Source of the DNA: Ferrimicrobium acidiphilum DSM 19497
GTDB taxonomy: Bacteria; Actinomycetota; Acidimicrobiia; Acidimicrobiales; Acidimicrobiaceae
NCBI RefSeq assembly: GCF_000949255.1
Contig: NZ_JXUW01000025.1
Location: 1 to 48,684, forward strand
Length of the DNA stretch: 48,684 bases
Reading direction: 5' to 3'
Positions 27,182 through 35,800 of this stretch are shown here, one piece after another. Positions within the stretch are counted from its first letter, which is position 1, and the number at the start of each line of letters is the position of its first letter. The position numbers and the translations under genes are program-made. The notes beneath the pieces were generated by a model, which searched no databases, was not told where the DNA came from, and was given only the letters and a program-made list of their open reading frames with translations.

Positions 27182-27793
27182 TTATCTGTGTGCAGCAACA
27201 ATAAAATCGTGCACCTTGGTTGGATCTTTGTGACCTGGGCTCCGCTCCACACCGCTCGAGACATCAACCCCGAATGGATCCACCAAGCTGGTGGCGTAAC
27301 CCACGTTGTCGGCATCCAACCCACCAGCCAGGATAAGTCGGCCAGAGATGCGAGTGTGATCCAGAGTACTCCAGTCGAAGGCCTGACCTGAACCCGGACG
27401 AGGTCCATCGACAAGAATCGCCCACGACTGATAGAGAGCAACTCGTTCGCCCAGATCCTCCCCAGCCGGAATAGCCTTGATAACGCGGGGAATCCGCTCA
27501 CTTAAGTACGCCACCTCCTGTGGCGACTCCGAGCCATGTAACTGTGCCCCACTCAGGCCGAGAGAATCCACCAGTGCGACAATGCGGTCAGGATCCTCAT
27601 CGACAAAGACGCCAAAGGTGAGAATCTGGCCAGGAACGACCTCTAGCACCGAAGCCACCTGGTCAACCGTGACTCGCCTGGGTGAGTTGGCAAATACAAA
27701 GCCGAGGGCGTCGGCTCCGTTCTCCACGGTCATAAGGGCGTCAACCCGGTTGGTGATACCACACACCTTGACCCAGACTCGATCAGAGGACAC
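27182..27793 (-). CDS. trpF: Phosphoribosylanthranilate isomerase
   Basis: Third enzyme-level step of tryptophan synthesis (PRA to CdRP). The product of about 203 residues has WVKVCGIT with the catalytic Cys, GFVFANSPRRVT, GAQLHG, ILVDGPRPGSG, LAGGLDADNV and GVDVSSGVE, a complete TrpF barrel. GTG at 27793 overlaps the trpC stop by 11 bp and gives the normal length; longer in-frame starts fall within trpC. A dedicated TrpF is notable because many actinobacteria lack it and use PriA instead; hisA is also present at 41142. Confidence 0.95.
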   Translation of the reverse strand: MSSDRVWVKVCGITNRVDALMTVENGADALGFVFANSPRRVTVDQVASVLEVVPGQILTFGVFVDEDPDRIVALVDSLGLSGAQLHGSESPQEVAYLSERIPRVIKAIPAGEDLGERVALYQSWAILVDGPRPGSGQAFDWSTLDHTRISGRLILAGGLDADNVGYATSLVDPFGVDVSSGVERSPGHKDPTKVHDFIVAAHR

Positions 27794-28568
27794 AAAGAGC
27801 CTTGAGGGCACCGAGGCGGTCCTCGGCACGCATGAGAGTCTCGCCAACCAGTATCGCATCGTAGCCAGCTTCAGCTAGCGCACGAGCATCCTCCGGACCC
27901 TTCACACCCGATTCTGCAACGACGGGGAAAGCATCTCCCAACTGTGAGCGGAAGCTGACGGCGCGGTCCGGGTCAACTTCGAATGTCAACAGATCGCGCT
28001 GGTTAATCCCAAGGGCACCATGGAAATCAAGCCCAACCAGATCTAGACCAGATATCTCCTCGGGATCATGAACCTCCAGCAGAATGTCTATTCCAATCGA
28101 TCCGCTAAAGCGAATCAGCCGTTCAAGATCTCCTCTATCTAACGCGGCTGCGATAAGTAACGCAGCTGATGCACCGTAGATCCTCGCGTCGCAGAGGTCG
28201 CGCTCGCTAAGTAAGAAATCCTTGCGCAAAACCGGGATCGAGACCGCCTGTGCAACTTCGGCAAGGTCGTCTAAACTCCCACCAAAATGAGGAGCGTCAG
28301 TCAGAACTGAGATGGCAGCCGCACCACCCGCTTGATAGTCGAGGGCAACCTCTCGCGGGCTGATCTCACCGTCGGTCATAGAACCACGCACAGGCGAACG
28401 ACGCTTAACTTCAGCGATAACGCCGAAACGCCGTGTCCTCAGAGCCCCCTCGAAGCTCGGGGCAGCAATCATTCGCCCGCACTCCTCTCGAAGGGGTGCA
28501 AGATCTCTACGATCGTTAGCGCAGCGCTCTCGGTGGAGGTCCAAGATAGCATCCAAATAAGTTGCCAC
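27783..28568 (-). CDS. trpC: Indole-3-glycerol-phosphate synthase
   Basis: Closes the indole ring from CdRP. The 261-residue product shows VIAEVKRRSPVRG with the catalytic Lys, PVLRKDFLL, GASAALLIAAAL, LLEVHDPEE, GINQRDLLTF and VAESGVKGPEDA. GTG 28568 is preceded by a TAGCCT box with 6 nt between, so this first gene of trpCFBA looks leaderless. No leader peptide, T-box or Trp attenuator is visible ahead of it. It overlaps trpF by 11 bp. Confidence 0.96.
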   Translation of the reverse strand: MATYLDAILDLHRERCANDRRDLAPLREECGRMIAAPSFEGALRTRRFGVIAEVKRRSPVRGSMTDGEISPREVALDYQAGGAAAISVLTDAPHFGGSLDDLAEVAQAVSIPVLRKDFLLSERDLCDARIYGASAALLIAAALDRGDLERLIRFSGSIGIDILLEVHDPEEISGLDLVGLDFHGALGINQRDLLTFEVDPDRAVSFRSQLGDAFPVVAESGVKGPEDARALAEAGYDAILVGETLMRAEDRLGALKALCVL

Positions 28569-28574
28569 CTCACC

Positions 28575-28580
28575 AGGCTA
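28575..28580 (-). promoter_or_regulatory. Leaderless-type -10 box of the trpCFBA operon
   Basis: TAGCCT on the minus strand, 6 nt before the GTG start of trpC. Confidence 0.55.
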
Positions 28581-28622
28581 CCCGCCATCAAGGCGTGGAA
28601 AGTCGATTCAAACTCCGACTTT

Positions 28623-28647
28623 CTTGCATTTACTTGTAGTATGCAAG
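28623..28647. promoter_or_regulatory. Inverted repeat, possible operator for the MFS exporter
   Basis: CTTGCAT and ATGCAAG with 11 bp between, flanking the TTGTAG that could be the -35 of the plus-strand promoter. Placement suggests a repressor or activator site for the exporter gene, in the region shared with trpC. No TetR or MarR gene is adjacent. Confidence 0.4.
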
Positions 28648-28658
28648 CTATTACACGA

Positions 28659-28664
28659 TAGAAT
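28659..28664 (+). promoter_or_regulatory. -10 box of the MFS exporter gene
   Basis: TAGAAT, with TTGTAG 19 bp upstream as a possible -35. It would give a 5' leader of about 130 nt before the ATG at 28800, containing a 35-codon frame. Confidence 0.45.
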
Positions 28665-28689
28665 GGATCCGTACCCGGCCGTCTCAACC

Positions 28690-28797
28690 ATGGCGAATAA
28701 TGGGGTAAGGACTGGCTCAGGCGAGAAGGTTACCGTAGTGGTCCTAGCCATTTCGGAGTACCAAGACCGGCGGGGTTCGACAGATTGGAGTGTTTAG
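28690..28797 (+). CDS. Possible 35-residue leader peptide upstream of the MFS gene
   Basis: ATG 28690 opens a frame that begins MANNGVRTGSGEKVTVVVLA and stops with TAG 2 nt before the exporter ATG, running over that gene's ribosome site. This is a position from which translation of the small frame could control the exporter. It has no clear ribosome site of its own and no recognised motif. Confidence 0.25.
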   Translation: MANNGVRTGSGEKVTVVVLAISEYQDRRGSTDWSV

Positions 28798-28799
28798 CG

Positions 28800-30653
28800 A
28801 TGTCAGCGAATCAGACCGCACCCGAAAAGAAGTCGTTGCGCGAACGATCCTTCAAGATCACCGAGCATCCTCGTTACAAGTGGGTCGTCCTCTCCAACAC
28901 CACTCTCGGAATCTTGATGGCCACCATCAACTCGTCGATCGTGCTCATCTCGCTGCCAGAGATCTTCAACGGCATTAAGTTAAACCCACTCGCACCACAG
29001 AACACCTCTTACTTCCTTTGGGTGTTGATGGGCTACCTCGTAGTTACTGCGGTCATGGTTGTGAGCTTTGGTCGGCTTGGGGATATGTATGGGCGCGCTC
29101 GCATGTACAACATGGGGTTCGCCGCCTTCACCATCTTCTCTATCTTGCTCTCTATCACCTGGATGCACGGGAGTGGCGGTGCTCTCTGGCTGATTGCGAT
29201 GCGACTTGGCCAAGGGTTAGGAGGAGCGTTGTTGATGGCTAACTCCGCAGCGCTGTTGACTGATGCCTTCCCCTCCACCCAACGTGGGCTAGCACTTGGA
29301 ATCAACAACGTCGCAGCTATTGCGGGTTCATTCCTCGGCCTGATTATGGGTGGGTTGTTGGCCCCAATCTCATGGCGAGCCGTCTTTCTAGTGTCGGTTC
29401 CCTTTGGACTAATCGGCACCGTATGGGCTTATCTCATGCTTCACGACTTAGGCAAGAAGACAAAGGCAAGGATTGACTTTATCGGTAACCTTGTCTTCGC
29501 CATCGGTCTGATCTCGATTCTTGTCGGCATCACCTATGGCCTGCAGCCCTACGGTGGCCATACCATGGGCTGGACGAATCCAGGCGTACTAGCCGCCCTT
29601 ATTGGTGGTGTCTTAACCCTGGTTAGCTTTGTCGCAATCGAACTAAAGCGCCCGGAGCCGATGATGAACGTACGACTATTCAGGATTCGCCCTTATAGCG
29701 CCGGTAACCTGGCGAGTCTGCTCGCCTCCCTTGGCCGTGGTGGCATGATGTTTATACTCATCATCTGGCTACAGGGGATCTGGCTACCCGAGCACGGCTA
29801 CTCATACTCGTCTACCCCACTCTGGGCAGGAATCTACCTTGTTCCACTCACCATTGGCTTCTTGGTTGCCGGACCAGTATCTGGCTACCTCTCTGATCAC
29901 TTTGGTGCACGACCATTTGCAACCGGCGGGATGGTGGTGGCAGCCCTATCCTTCATCCTCTTGATCTACCTCCCGGTCAACTTCTCCTATCCAGTGTTCG
30001 CCGCACTCCTTCTCTTGAATGGGCTAGCGATGGGGCTCTTTGCCTCCCCGAATCGCGCTGGCATCATGAACAGCCTCCCGGTAAATGAGCGTGGAGTCGG
30101 GGCCGGAATGGCAGCGACCTTCCAGAACTCGGCCATGGTGCTCTCCATAGGAGTCTTCTTCACGCTGATGATATTCGGCCTCCAAGCCTATCTACCTCAT
30201 GCCCTGCTGACCGGACTGACACATCAACACGTCCCATTCCAGGTGGCCAAAGGAATCTCGGCACTACCGCCGGTAAGTCTGCTCTTCGCAGCATTCCTCG
30301 GATACAACCCGATCGCGAAGCTGATCGGCTCGTCGATACTTAGCAAGCTACCGAGCAAGAACTCGCACTATCTGACCGGACGCATCTACTTTCCGAACTT
30401 AATCTCACACCCCTTCGGGCATGGCCTCACCGAGGCTTTCATATTTGCAGCGATCGCATGTCTCGTTGCCGCTGTCGCATCATGGCTTCGTGGAGGTAAG
30501 TACACAGCTAGCGACATAGATCCAAGTTCGCCTTCCAACGAGGAGTACGAGCGCGAGCTCCAAGGGTCCTCCCCGTCAACAGCCGCTCCGGTCTCAGCAG
30601 CGAGTCGAACCCAGGGTTTAGACCCAGGCAGTAGAGGGCTCACCAGCGACTGA
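28800..30653 (+). CDS. MFS transporter, DHA2 (EmrB/QacA) type
   Basis: A 617-residue proton-driven exporter with about 14 membrane helices. Motif A is FGRLGDMYGRARMYN in the loop after helix 2; the N-terminal helix region reads LSNTTLGILMATINSSIVLISLP, which is the typical DHA2 start, and LGQGLGGALLMANSAAL matches motif C-like family stretches. The last ~50 residues are hydrophilic and Ser/Pro rich. ATG 28800 has GGAG about 9 nt upstream. Family members expel drugs, dyes or metabolites; substrate here is unknown. A separate two-component system follows 67 bp downstream on the same strand but has its own promoter-like box. Confidence 0.93.
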   Translation: MSANQTAPEKKSLRERSFKITEHPRYKWVVLSNTTLGILMATINSSIVLISLPEIFNGIKLNPLAPQNTSYFLWVLMGYLVVTAVMVVSFGRLGDMYGRARMYNMGFAAFTIFSILLSITWMHGSGGALWLIAMRLGQGLGGALLMANSAALLTDAFPSTQRGLALGINNVAAIAGSFLGLIMGGLLAPISWRAVFLVSVPFGLIGTVWAYLMLHDLGKKTKARIDFIGNLVFAIGLISILVGITYGLQPYGGHTMGWTNPGVLAALIGGVLTLVSFVAIELKRPEPMMNVRLFRIRPYSAGNLASLLASLGRGGMMFILIIWLQGIWLPEHGYSYSSTPLWAGIYLVPLTIGFLVAGPVSGYLSDHFGARPFATGGMVVAALSFILLIYLPVNFSYPVFAALLLLNGLAMGLFASPNRAGIMNSLPVNERGVGAGMAATFQNSAMVLSIGVFFTLMIFGLQAYLPHALLTGLTHQHVPFQVAKGISALPPVSLLFAAFLGYNPIAKLIGSSILSKLPSKNSHYLTGRIYFPNLISHPFGHGLTEAFIFAAIACLVAAVASWLRGGKYTASDIDPSSPSNEEYERELQGSSPSTAAPVSAASRTQGLDPGSRGLTSD

Positions 30654-30707
30654 CATTCAGCACAGATAAGTAGGGCGACGGTTGGCTTGCACGCCGGCAA
30701 CTGTCGC

Positions 30708-30713
30708 TAGGAT
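30708..30713 (+). promoter_or_regulatory. Leaderless-type -10 box of the OmpR-type regulator
   Basis: TAGGAT, 7 nt before GTG 30721. This sets the start codon, since the frame itself opens 39 nt earlier. Confidence 0.5.
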
Positions 30714-30720
30714 CGATGCC

Positions 30721-31392
30721 GTGCTAGCAGCGGTGCTCATAGTCGAGGACGACCCCTCTATCGCGGAACTCCTACGGGCCTATCTAGAACGAGACGAGTT
30801 CTCTCCAATTGTGGCAACCACAGGAGAGAGTGCGCTCAACCTCTTCGAGGAGGAGCGACCGATGGCGGTCATTCTCGACCTCAATCTCCCAGGTGTGCTC
30901 GATGGCCTCGATGTATGCCGCTTGCTTCGCAAACACTCTGACGTCCCTATCATCATGCTCTCCGCAAGAGACCAGGAGTTTGATCGCATCTTTGGACTCG
31001 AGATTGGAGCTGACGACTACGTCACCAAGCCATTCTCGCCTAGAGAGTTGATAGCACGATTAAAGGCCATACTCAGGCGTACGCAGCTCACCCCCAATTC
31101 CGCGACCAACGTCGAGGTTCTCGGGGCAATTACTTGGAATCAGCAGCGTCGAACTGCAACTCTTGGAGATCTAGTGGTACCACTGACCAACCGGGAGTTC
31201 GACCTGTTAGGCTTCCTCCTCACTCACCGTGGCGTGGCACTCTCGCGCCGCCAGCTCCTCGATGGCGTATGGGGACCCGAATGGTACGGAGACGATCGGA
31301 CAGTTGACGTCCACATCCGTCAATTACGTCGCAAATTCGGCGACTCGTTGCCTATAACCACAGTATGGGGGGTTGGCTATCGCTTGGCATAG
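30721..31392 (+). CDS. OmpR/PhoB-family response regulator
   Basis: DNA-binding regulator of 223 residues, paired with the histidine kinase that follows. Receiver domain: LIVEDDPSIAELL at the N-terminus, phospho-acceptor in VILDLNLPG, and Lys in VTKPFSPREL. C-terminal winged helix: LTNREFDLLGFLL, SRRQLLDGVWG, RTVDVHIRQLRRKFG, WGVGYRL. I place the start at GTG 30721, where a TAGGAT box lies 7 nt upstream and the protein begins directly with the receiver; the longer frame would add 13 atypical residues. The receiver has a short insertion, PGVLDGLDVC, compared with the usual PGMDGLEVC. The 3' end overlaps the kinase gene by 20 bp. Target genes are unknown. Confidence 0.93.
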   Translation: MLAAVLIVEDDPSIAELLRAYLERDEFSPIVATTGESALNLFEEERPMAVILDLNLPGVLDGLDVCRLLRKHSDVPIIMLSARDQEFDRIFGLEIGADDYVTKPFSPRELIARLKAILRRTQLTPNSATNVEVLGAITWNQQRRTATLGDLVVPLTNREFDLLGFLLTHRGVALSRRQLLDGVWGPEWYGDDRTVDVHIRQLRRKFGDSLPITTVWGVGYRLA

Positions 31393-32830
31393 TCCAAAAA
31401 GTATACGCACCACGCTCCGATTTGGCCTACTCACTACCGCAATTGTCACCGTCCTAATCGGAGGGCTCGGGACCCTTTTCATCAGTAGAGAGGTCGCTGT
31501 TCACCAGACTCAGGCCTTTCTACTGAGGACCGCAAGCGCACTCGCACTCCTCTTCCAACGCGTAAATCACCGTTTTGTTCGTCCGTTTCTGGTGACCGCT
31601 GGAGTCGGTCATCTGCGACTCATTCCACTCGCCGAGAGCGGTCGACCACTTGTGTCTCTTCCGCTCCCCCTCAAACAACACTCGATCAACTGGCAGATCC
31701 TCCACTCCGGAGGTTATCAGTCCGGCGTCATTGGCAATGAGGTCTTTATCGCATACCCGGTCACAACTACGCAATCCTTCAACACTCGGATAGCAGGTGT
31801 CCACGCCCACAAGTTCGCACTCCTCTTGACTCGTCCACTGCCATCGATAGTAGGACCGGTCCTGTTTGTGGTAGCTGCTGTAGTCATCACGGCGATCATC
31901 GCCGTCGTGATCTCTGATCGTTACACCGCCCACATCTCCAAGACATTAGATCGCCTCGTGAGTCGAGCAAACAGAGTTGCCAGCGGCCACCTGGACGACC
32001 ACGAGCCAAGCGGTGAACCAAGAGAGGCGGAGTTCGCCGCCCTAGACCTAGCCATCTCATCGATGATCGACTCGCTGCGCGCCGCTAGTGAGATCGAATC
32101 AACCTATATTCTCGCTATCTCCCATGACCTTAGAACCCCACTGACTTCCATCCGGGGCTTCGCAGAAGCGATCATCGACGAAGCCATCTCCTCACCAATC
32201 GAGGCCGCCCACACCATAGAGCGTGAGGCTCAGCGCATAGAACGGCTGATAAACGACCTCATCGCACTGGCTCGACTGCGTGCAAATGATTATGCTCTGT
32301 CTCCGCAGTCGATCAACCTGAACGACCTACTTCGCCACCTACTGGAGGCGGTGTCACCGCGAGCAGAACGTCGCTCGCTACAAGTCGTTAGCTCGCTACC
32401 AGCTGATCAAGTCATTATCAACCAGGACCCAGAACGGTTACTCCAACTGCTTGGCAATCTACTCGACAACGCCATAAAGTACGCCAACGATAGAGTTTGC
32501 GTCGACCTCAAAACCAGGGATGGAGCAACTCTAGTTGAGATCACCGACGACGGACCGGGAATCCCAAGCTCCACGGCTGAACAACTATTCCACAGTCAAC
32601 TCAAGCCCACGCCAGGCAGGGACGGCGCCGTAGGCAGTGGACTGGGCTTGCTCATAGTAGGCCGTCTAGCAACGCTAATGGGGATCGAGGTGCGGGCAGA
32701 CTCCCCGATTAATCAAGCGGGAGGAACCAGATGTGAGGTCATACTCGCCGACACCAACTCTCAATCAATGATTAGCTCATCTCGTGACACGGCCCCAGCC
32801 ACAGCCGAGCCAGAGAGCAGACCGCGCTGA
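31373..32830 (+). CDS. Membrane sensor histidine kinase
   Basis: Sensor partner of the upstream regulator, 485 residues. First membrane helix about 17-37, an outside domain about 38-157 with no recognised fold, second helix about 158-181, then HAMP, HisKA with His251 in ISHDLRTPLTSIRGF, and an ATPase domain with N box NLLDNAIKY (362-370), DDGPGIP and GSGLGL. Start is TTG 31373 inside the regulator gene (20-bp overlap). The last 70 bp overlap the 3' end of the convergent GGDEF-EAL gene, and the last ~35 residues (SSRDTAPATAEPESRPR) look like non-domain tail produced by that overlap. Signal unknown. Confidence 0.93.
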   Translation: MAIAWHSPKSIRTTLRFGLLTTAIVTVLIGGLGTLFISREVAVHQTQAFLLRTASALALLFQRVNHRFVRPFLVTAGVGHLRLIPLAESGRPLVSLPLPLKQHSINWQILHSGGYQSGVIGNEVFIAYPVTTTQSFNTRIAGVHAHKFALLLTRPLPSIVGPVLFVVAAVVITAIIAVVISDRYTAHISKTLDRLVSRANRVASGHLDDHEPSGEPREAEFAALDLAISSMIDSLRAASEIESTYILAISHDLRTPLTSIRGFAEAIIDEAISSPIEAAHTIEREAQRIERLINDLIALARLRANDYALSPQSINLNDLLRHLLEAVSPRAERRSLQVVSSLPADQVIINQDPERLLQLLGNLLDNAIKYANDRVCVDLKTRDGATLVEITDDGPGIPSSTAEQLFHSQLKPTPGRDGAVGSGLGLLIVGRLATLMGIEVRADSPINQAGGTRCEVILADTNSQSMISSSRDTAPATAEPESRPR

Positions 32831-35800
32831 CAACGGTCGAGTTCAGCACTGAGACGTTGATAGGTCTCAGAGATAGCCAGTCCCTCATGATGGAGTCTGC
32901 GATGCAGCACCATCATAGGCGACATCGCTCCGAATGTTCGCCCTAGGTAGGTGTCAACCGGACAATCTCTCCAATCATTCGGAAGTCCATCACCATGCTG
33001 GTGAACCTCGCGCCAGACATAGGCAAGCGCCCCGAGAACCGACCTGATCCTAGCTCCGAAGACTGATGCTGACTCATTCGGCGACGCCTCCGGGAGGGTA
33101 AACTTGGCAAGCCAAGACTCGACCTCCTTGGCCGGCATCGGTTTCGCGATCACAAAACCCTGCGCAAAATCAGCTGAGAGAATCTGCGCGACCTCAAGGA
33201 GCTCGAGTCGCTCTATCCCCTCAAAAACCACGGTTCGGTTCGCCTCATGGCCCGCCTGGACGACACCGTCCACAATCGCAAGCGTCGAGAGCGGATGACT
33301 CCAAAGGCGCTGAACTATGGAACGATCGAGTTTCACCTGTGTAAACGGAAGGTCGACCAGCCGATCTAGGTTGGAGTAACCAGAGCCAAGATCGTCGATC
33401 GCGAACTCAATCCCATCCGCTGCCAACTCCCTGAGGATCTCTGTCGCCTCCGGCGTTAGATGCTCACCCTCTAGGAGCTCGAGCGTAAGCCAGGTGAGAT
33501 CTCCACCACGACGTTGACGGGCAGCCTCTATTACCTGAGCTAGCCGTGAATCGAGTAGCACTGAGCCTGGCAGATTGATCGAGCATCCCAACTCCAAACC
33601 AGCGGCACCCCAGGACTCCTGCAGCGCAGTAGCACGAATCAATGACTCGACAAACAGGTGGCCAAGCTCTCGAGATCCGAATGCAGGCAGAAACTCCCCA
33701 GGTTGAGCTAGCCGATCATCGCCTACCTCGAGGCGGGCCAAAAGCTCCGCTCGGGTCACAGTTCCGGTTCGAAGGTCAAGCAACGGTTGCAGATGCTCTC
33801 GCAATCCTCCGACGGCTAAAGCCTTTCGATAACGTTGCGCCTTCTGACCGCTAAGCGCACCGACGCTGGACTTATACCTAGTCCAACCTCCCTCGAGACT
33901 TCGTTGTAACGCCTCTAGGAACTCCTCAGGAGTCCGCCCATGGAACTGATCCGTGTACGCCCCGTAGATAACGCATAGACCGATGGCCTGAACTCCCACC
34001 ATAACCGGGATGATGCTCAGTGATCGAAAGCCGAGGCGCTTGATCACTGACCTCCACGGGCGATAACGCTCGGCGGTTTGCACATCACCAACACTCACGA
34101 TGGCGTTCGTCTCCCAAGCCAACGCACCGTCTCCGGGACCCGTCGGCGATGATGGATCAAAGATCGCCGGTGCCTCCTCTGAACTGCTCATCCAAGATCG
34201 CAACTCGGCGGCCAACGCTCCCCCGACATAACGGAGCTCACCATCGTGAGAGTCATAGGAGATGAAGACCACTCCGCGTACCGCTGGCAACCCCGCAACT
34301 CCATCAAGGGTAGCGTTGAGGAAAGAGTCCCAAGATCCATGACTCGTCAATGACGCACCCATAGCCCCGGCAAGATAGGTGGCCCGCACACCGGTCATCG
34401 CCTCGCGCTCGCCTTCGACAAGCCATTCGAATCGACGCCTCACCACCTCCAACACAAGTCGACGTTCATGACCGGCTATGGCCGGCCCAACGCCGTCGTC
34501 GAGAAACGCCGATGGCACCATGGAGCTGGTCAACGACAAGAGTTCTTTGTTGGCACTGGCTACCTCGAGTTCAGCTCCCACAACCTCTAGCTGCTCGCCC
34601 ATCGTCGTAGGTGTGGCGCTCGGCTCAAGCACCTCACGCAACAGGGAACAATGCAACATCACCCAATCGTTGCTGGCTGAATTGACAGCTGGTATAGAGC
34701 TAGTATCGATACGCTCACGAAGTCTGGTCCCGATGACTCCGGTAAGCGTATCCCAGACCATTGAATACCTATCAAGCTGTTGTGCGCTCTCGCTCGACCA
34801 CGGGTCTTGCTCTAAAGTCTCGGAGACCTCGAGGTCAGATCGGCACAGCCACCAGCGTGCACCAAATGACTTTGAGCCCTTCACGTGATAAAGGGAGCGG
34901 TCCGCCTCCCTGAGTAGGCTGTCAAGTGTCTTGGCGTCTCCGGGGTACCTGGCCACCCCCATGCTCGCTCGTACCACGACAGATAGATCTCCGTCGATCA
35001 CGAACGGCTGAACCAGTGCTCTATCGATGGCATCCGCACACTCGTCCACTCTTGCGGCACTGAGACAGAAGATGAGAATAAACTCATCTCCACCAAATCG
35101 ACCAACGCTGTGCGAGTCCCCGAGGCAGCTCTGGATTCGACGCCCTAGGTCGTGGAGGAGCTTATCCCCGACTGCATGCCCCCAGGTATCATTCACTAAC
35201 TTGAAGTTATCAACGTCGATTATCGCGATAGCAAAGGGCTGTGTCAGAGCAGGGCTGGCTGAGATGAGCGACTCGGCTTTGGCCTCGAGTGCAGCTCGGG
35301 AAAGGGTCCCAGTCAGAGAATCGTGGTCGAGCTGAAAGGCCAAGGATTGCGTCGCCTCGTGGGCCTCGGTCGCATCCCTTAGCAGTGCTACTATGTTGGC
35401 GACGACTCCCGTCCGCTCATCAATCACCGTCGACAGAACGAGTGATCCCCAGAACTGCACCCCATCTGACCCTGTATAGAAGGGAGACTCAATAGCCAGC
35501 CTGCTCTCTGGATTCAGCGCAATCTCTTCGAGATAGGCCGCTATCTGTGGGGCAAGGTCTCCGCCGGCAAGCTCAGTTAGCAGGCAATTTGCACTCGCGT
35601 TACTCTCGGCTCCAAGCAAGGCGTACCAGACCGAATTCGCCCACTGCAGCGATCCCCACCGAGAAAATATAGCGACACCAGCATCGACAGCCTCTACGGC
35701 GGCGGCCATCAAATTACGTTGAATGACGGTTTCGGCACGATCTACACCGATGTCGAGCACTCCAAGGTTGACCCCACTCACTTGAACCTTACCTTCTGGC

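Noticed and set aside
28569-28622. Search for a Trp leader peptide or T-box ahead of trpC
   Set aside because: The start codon lies 6 nt after a -10 box, leaving no leader for attenuation; no Trp-rich frame or T-box motif is visible.
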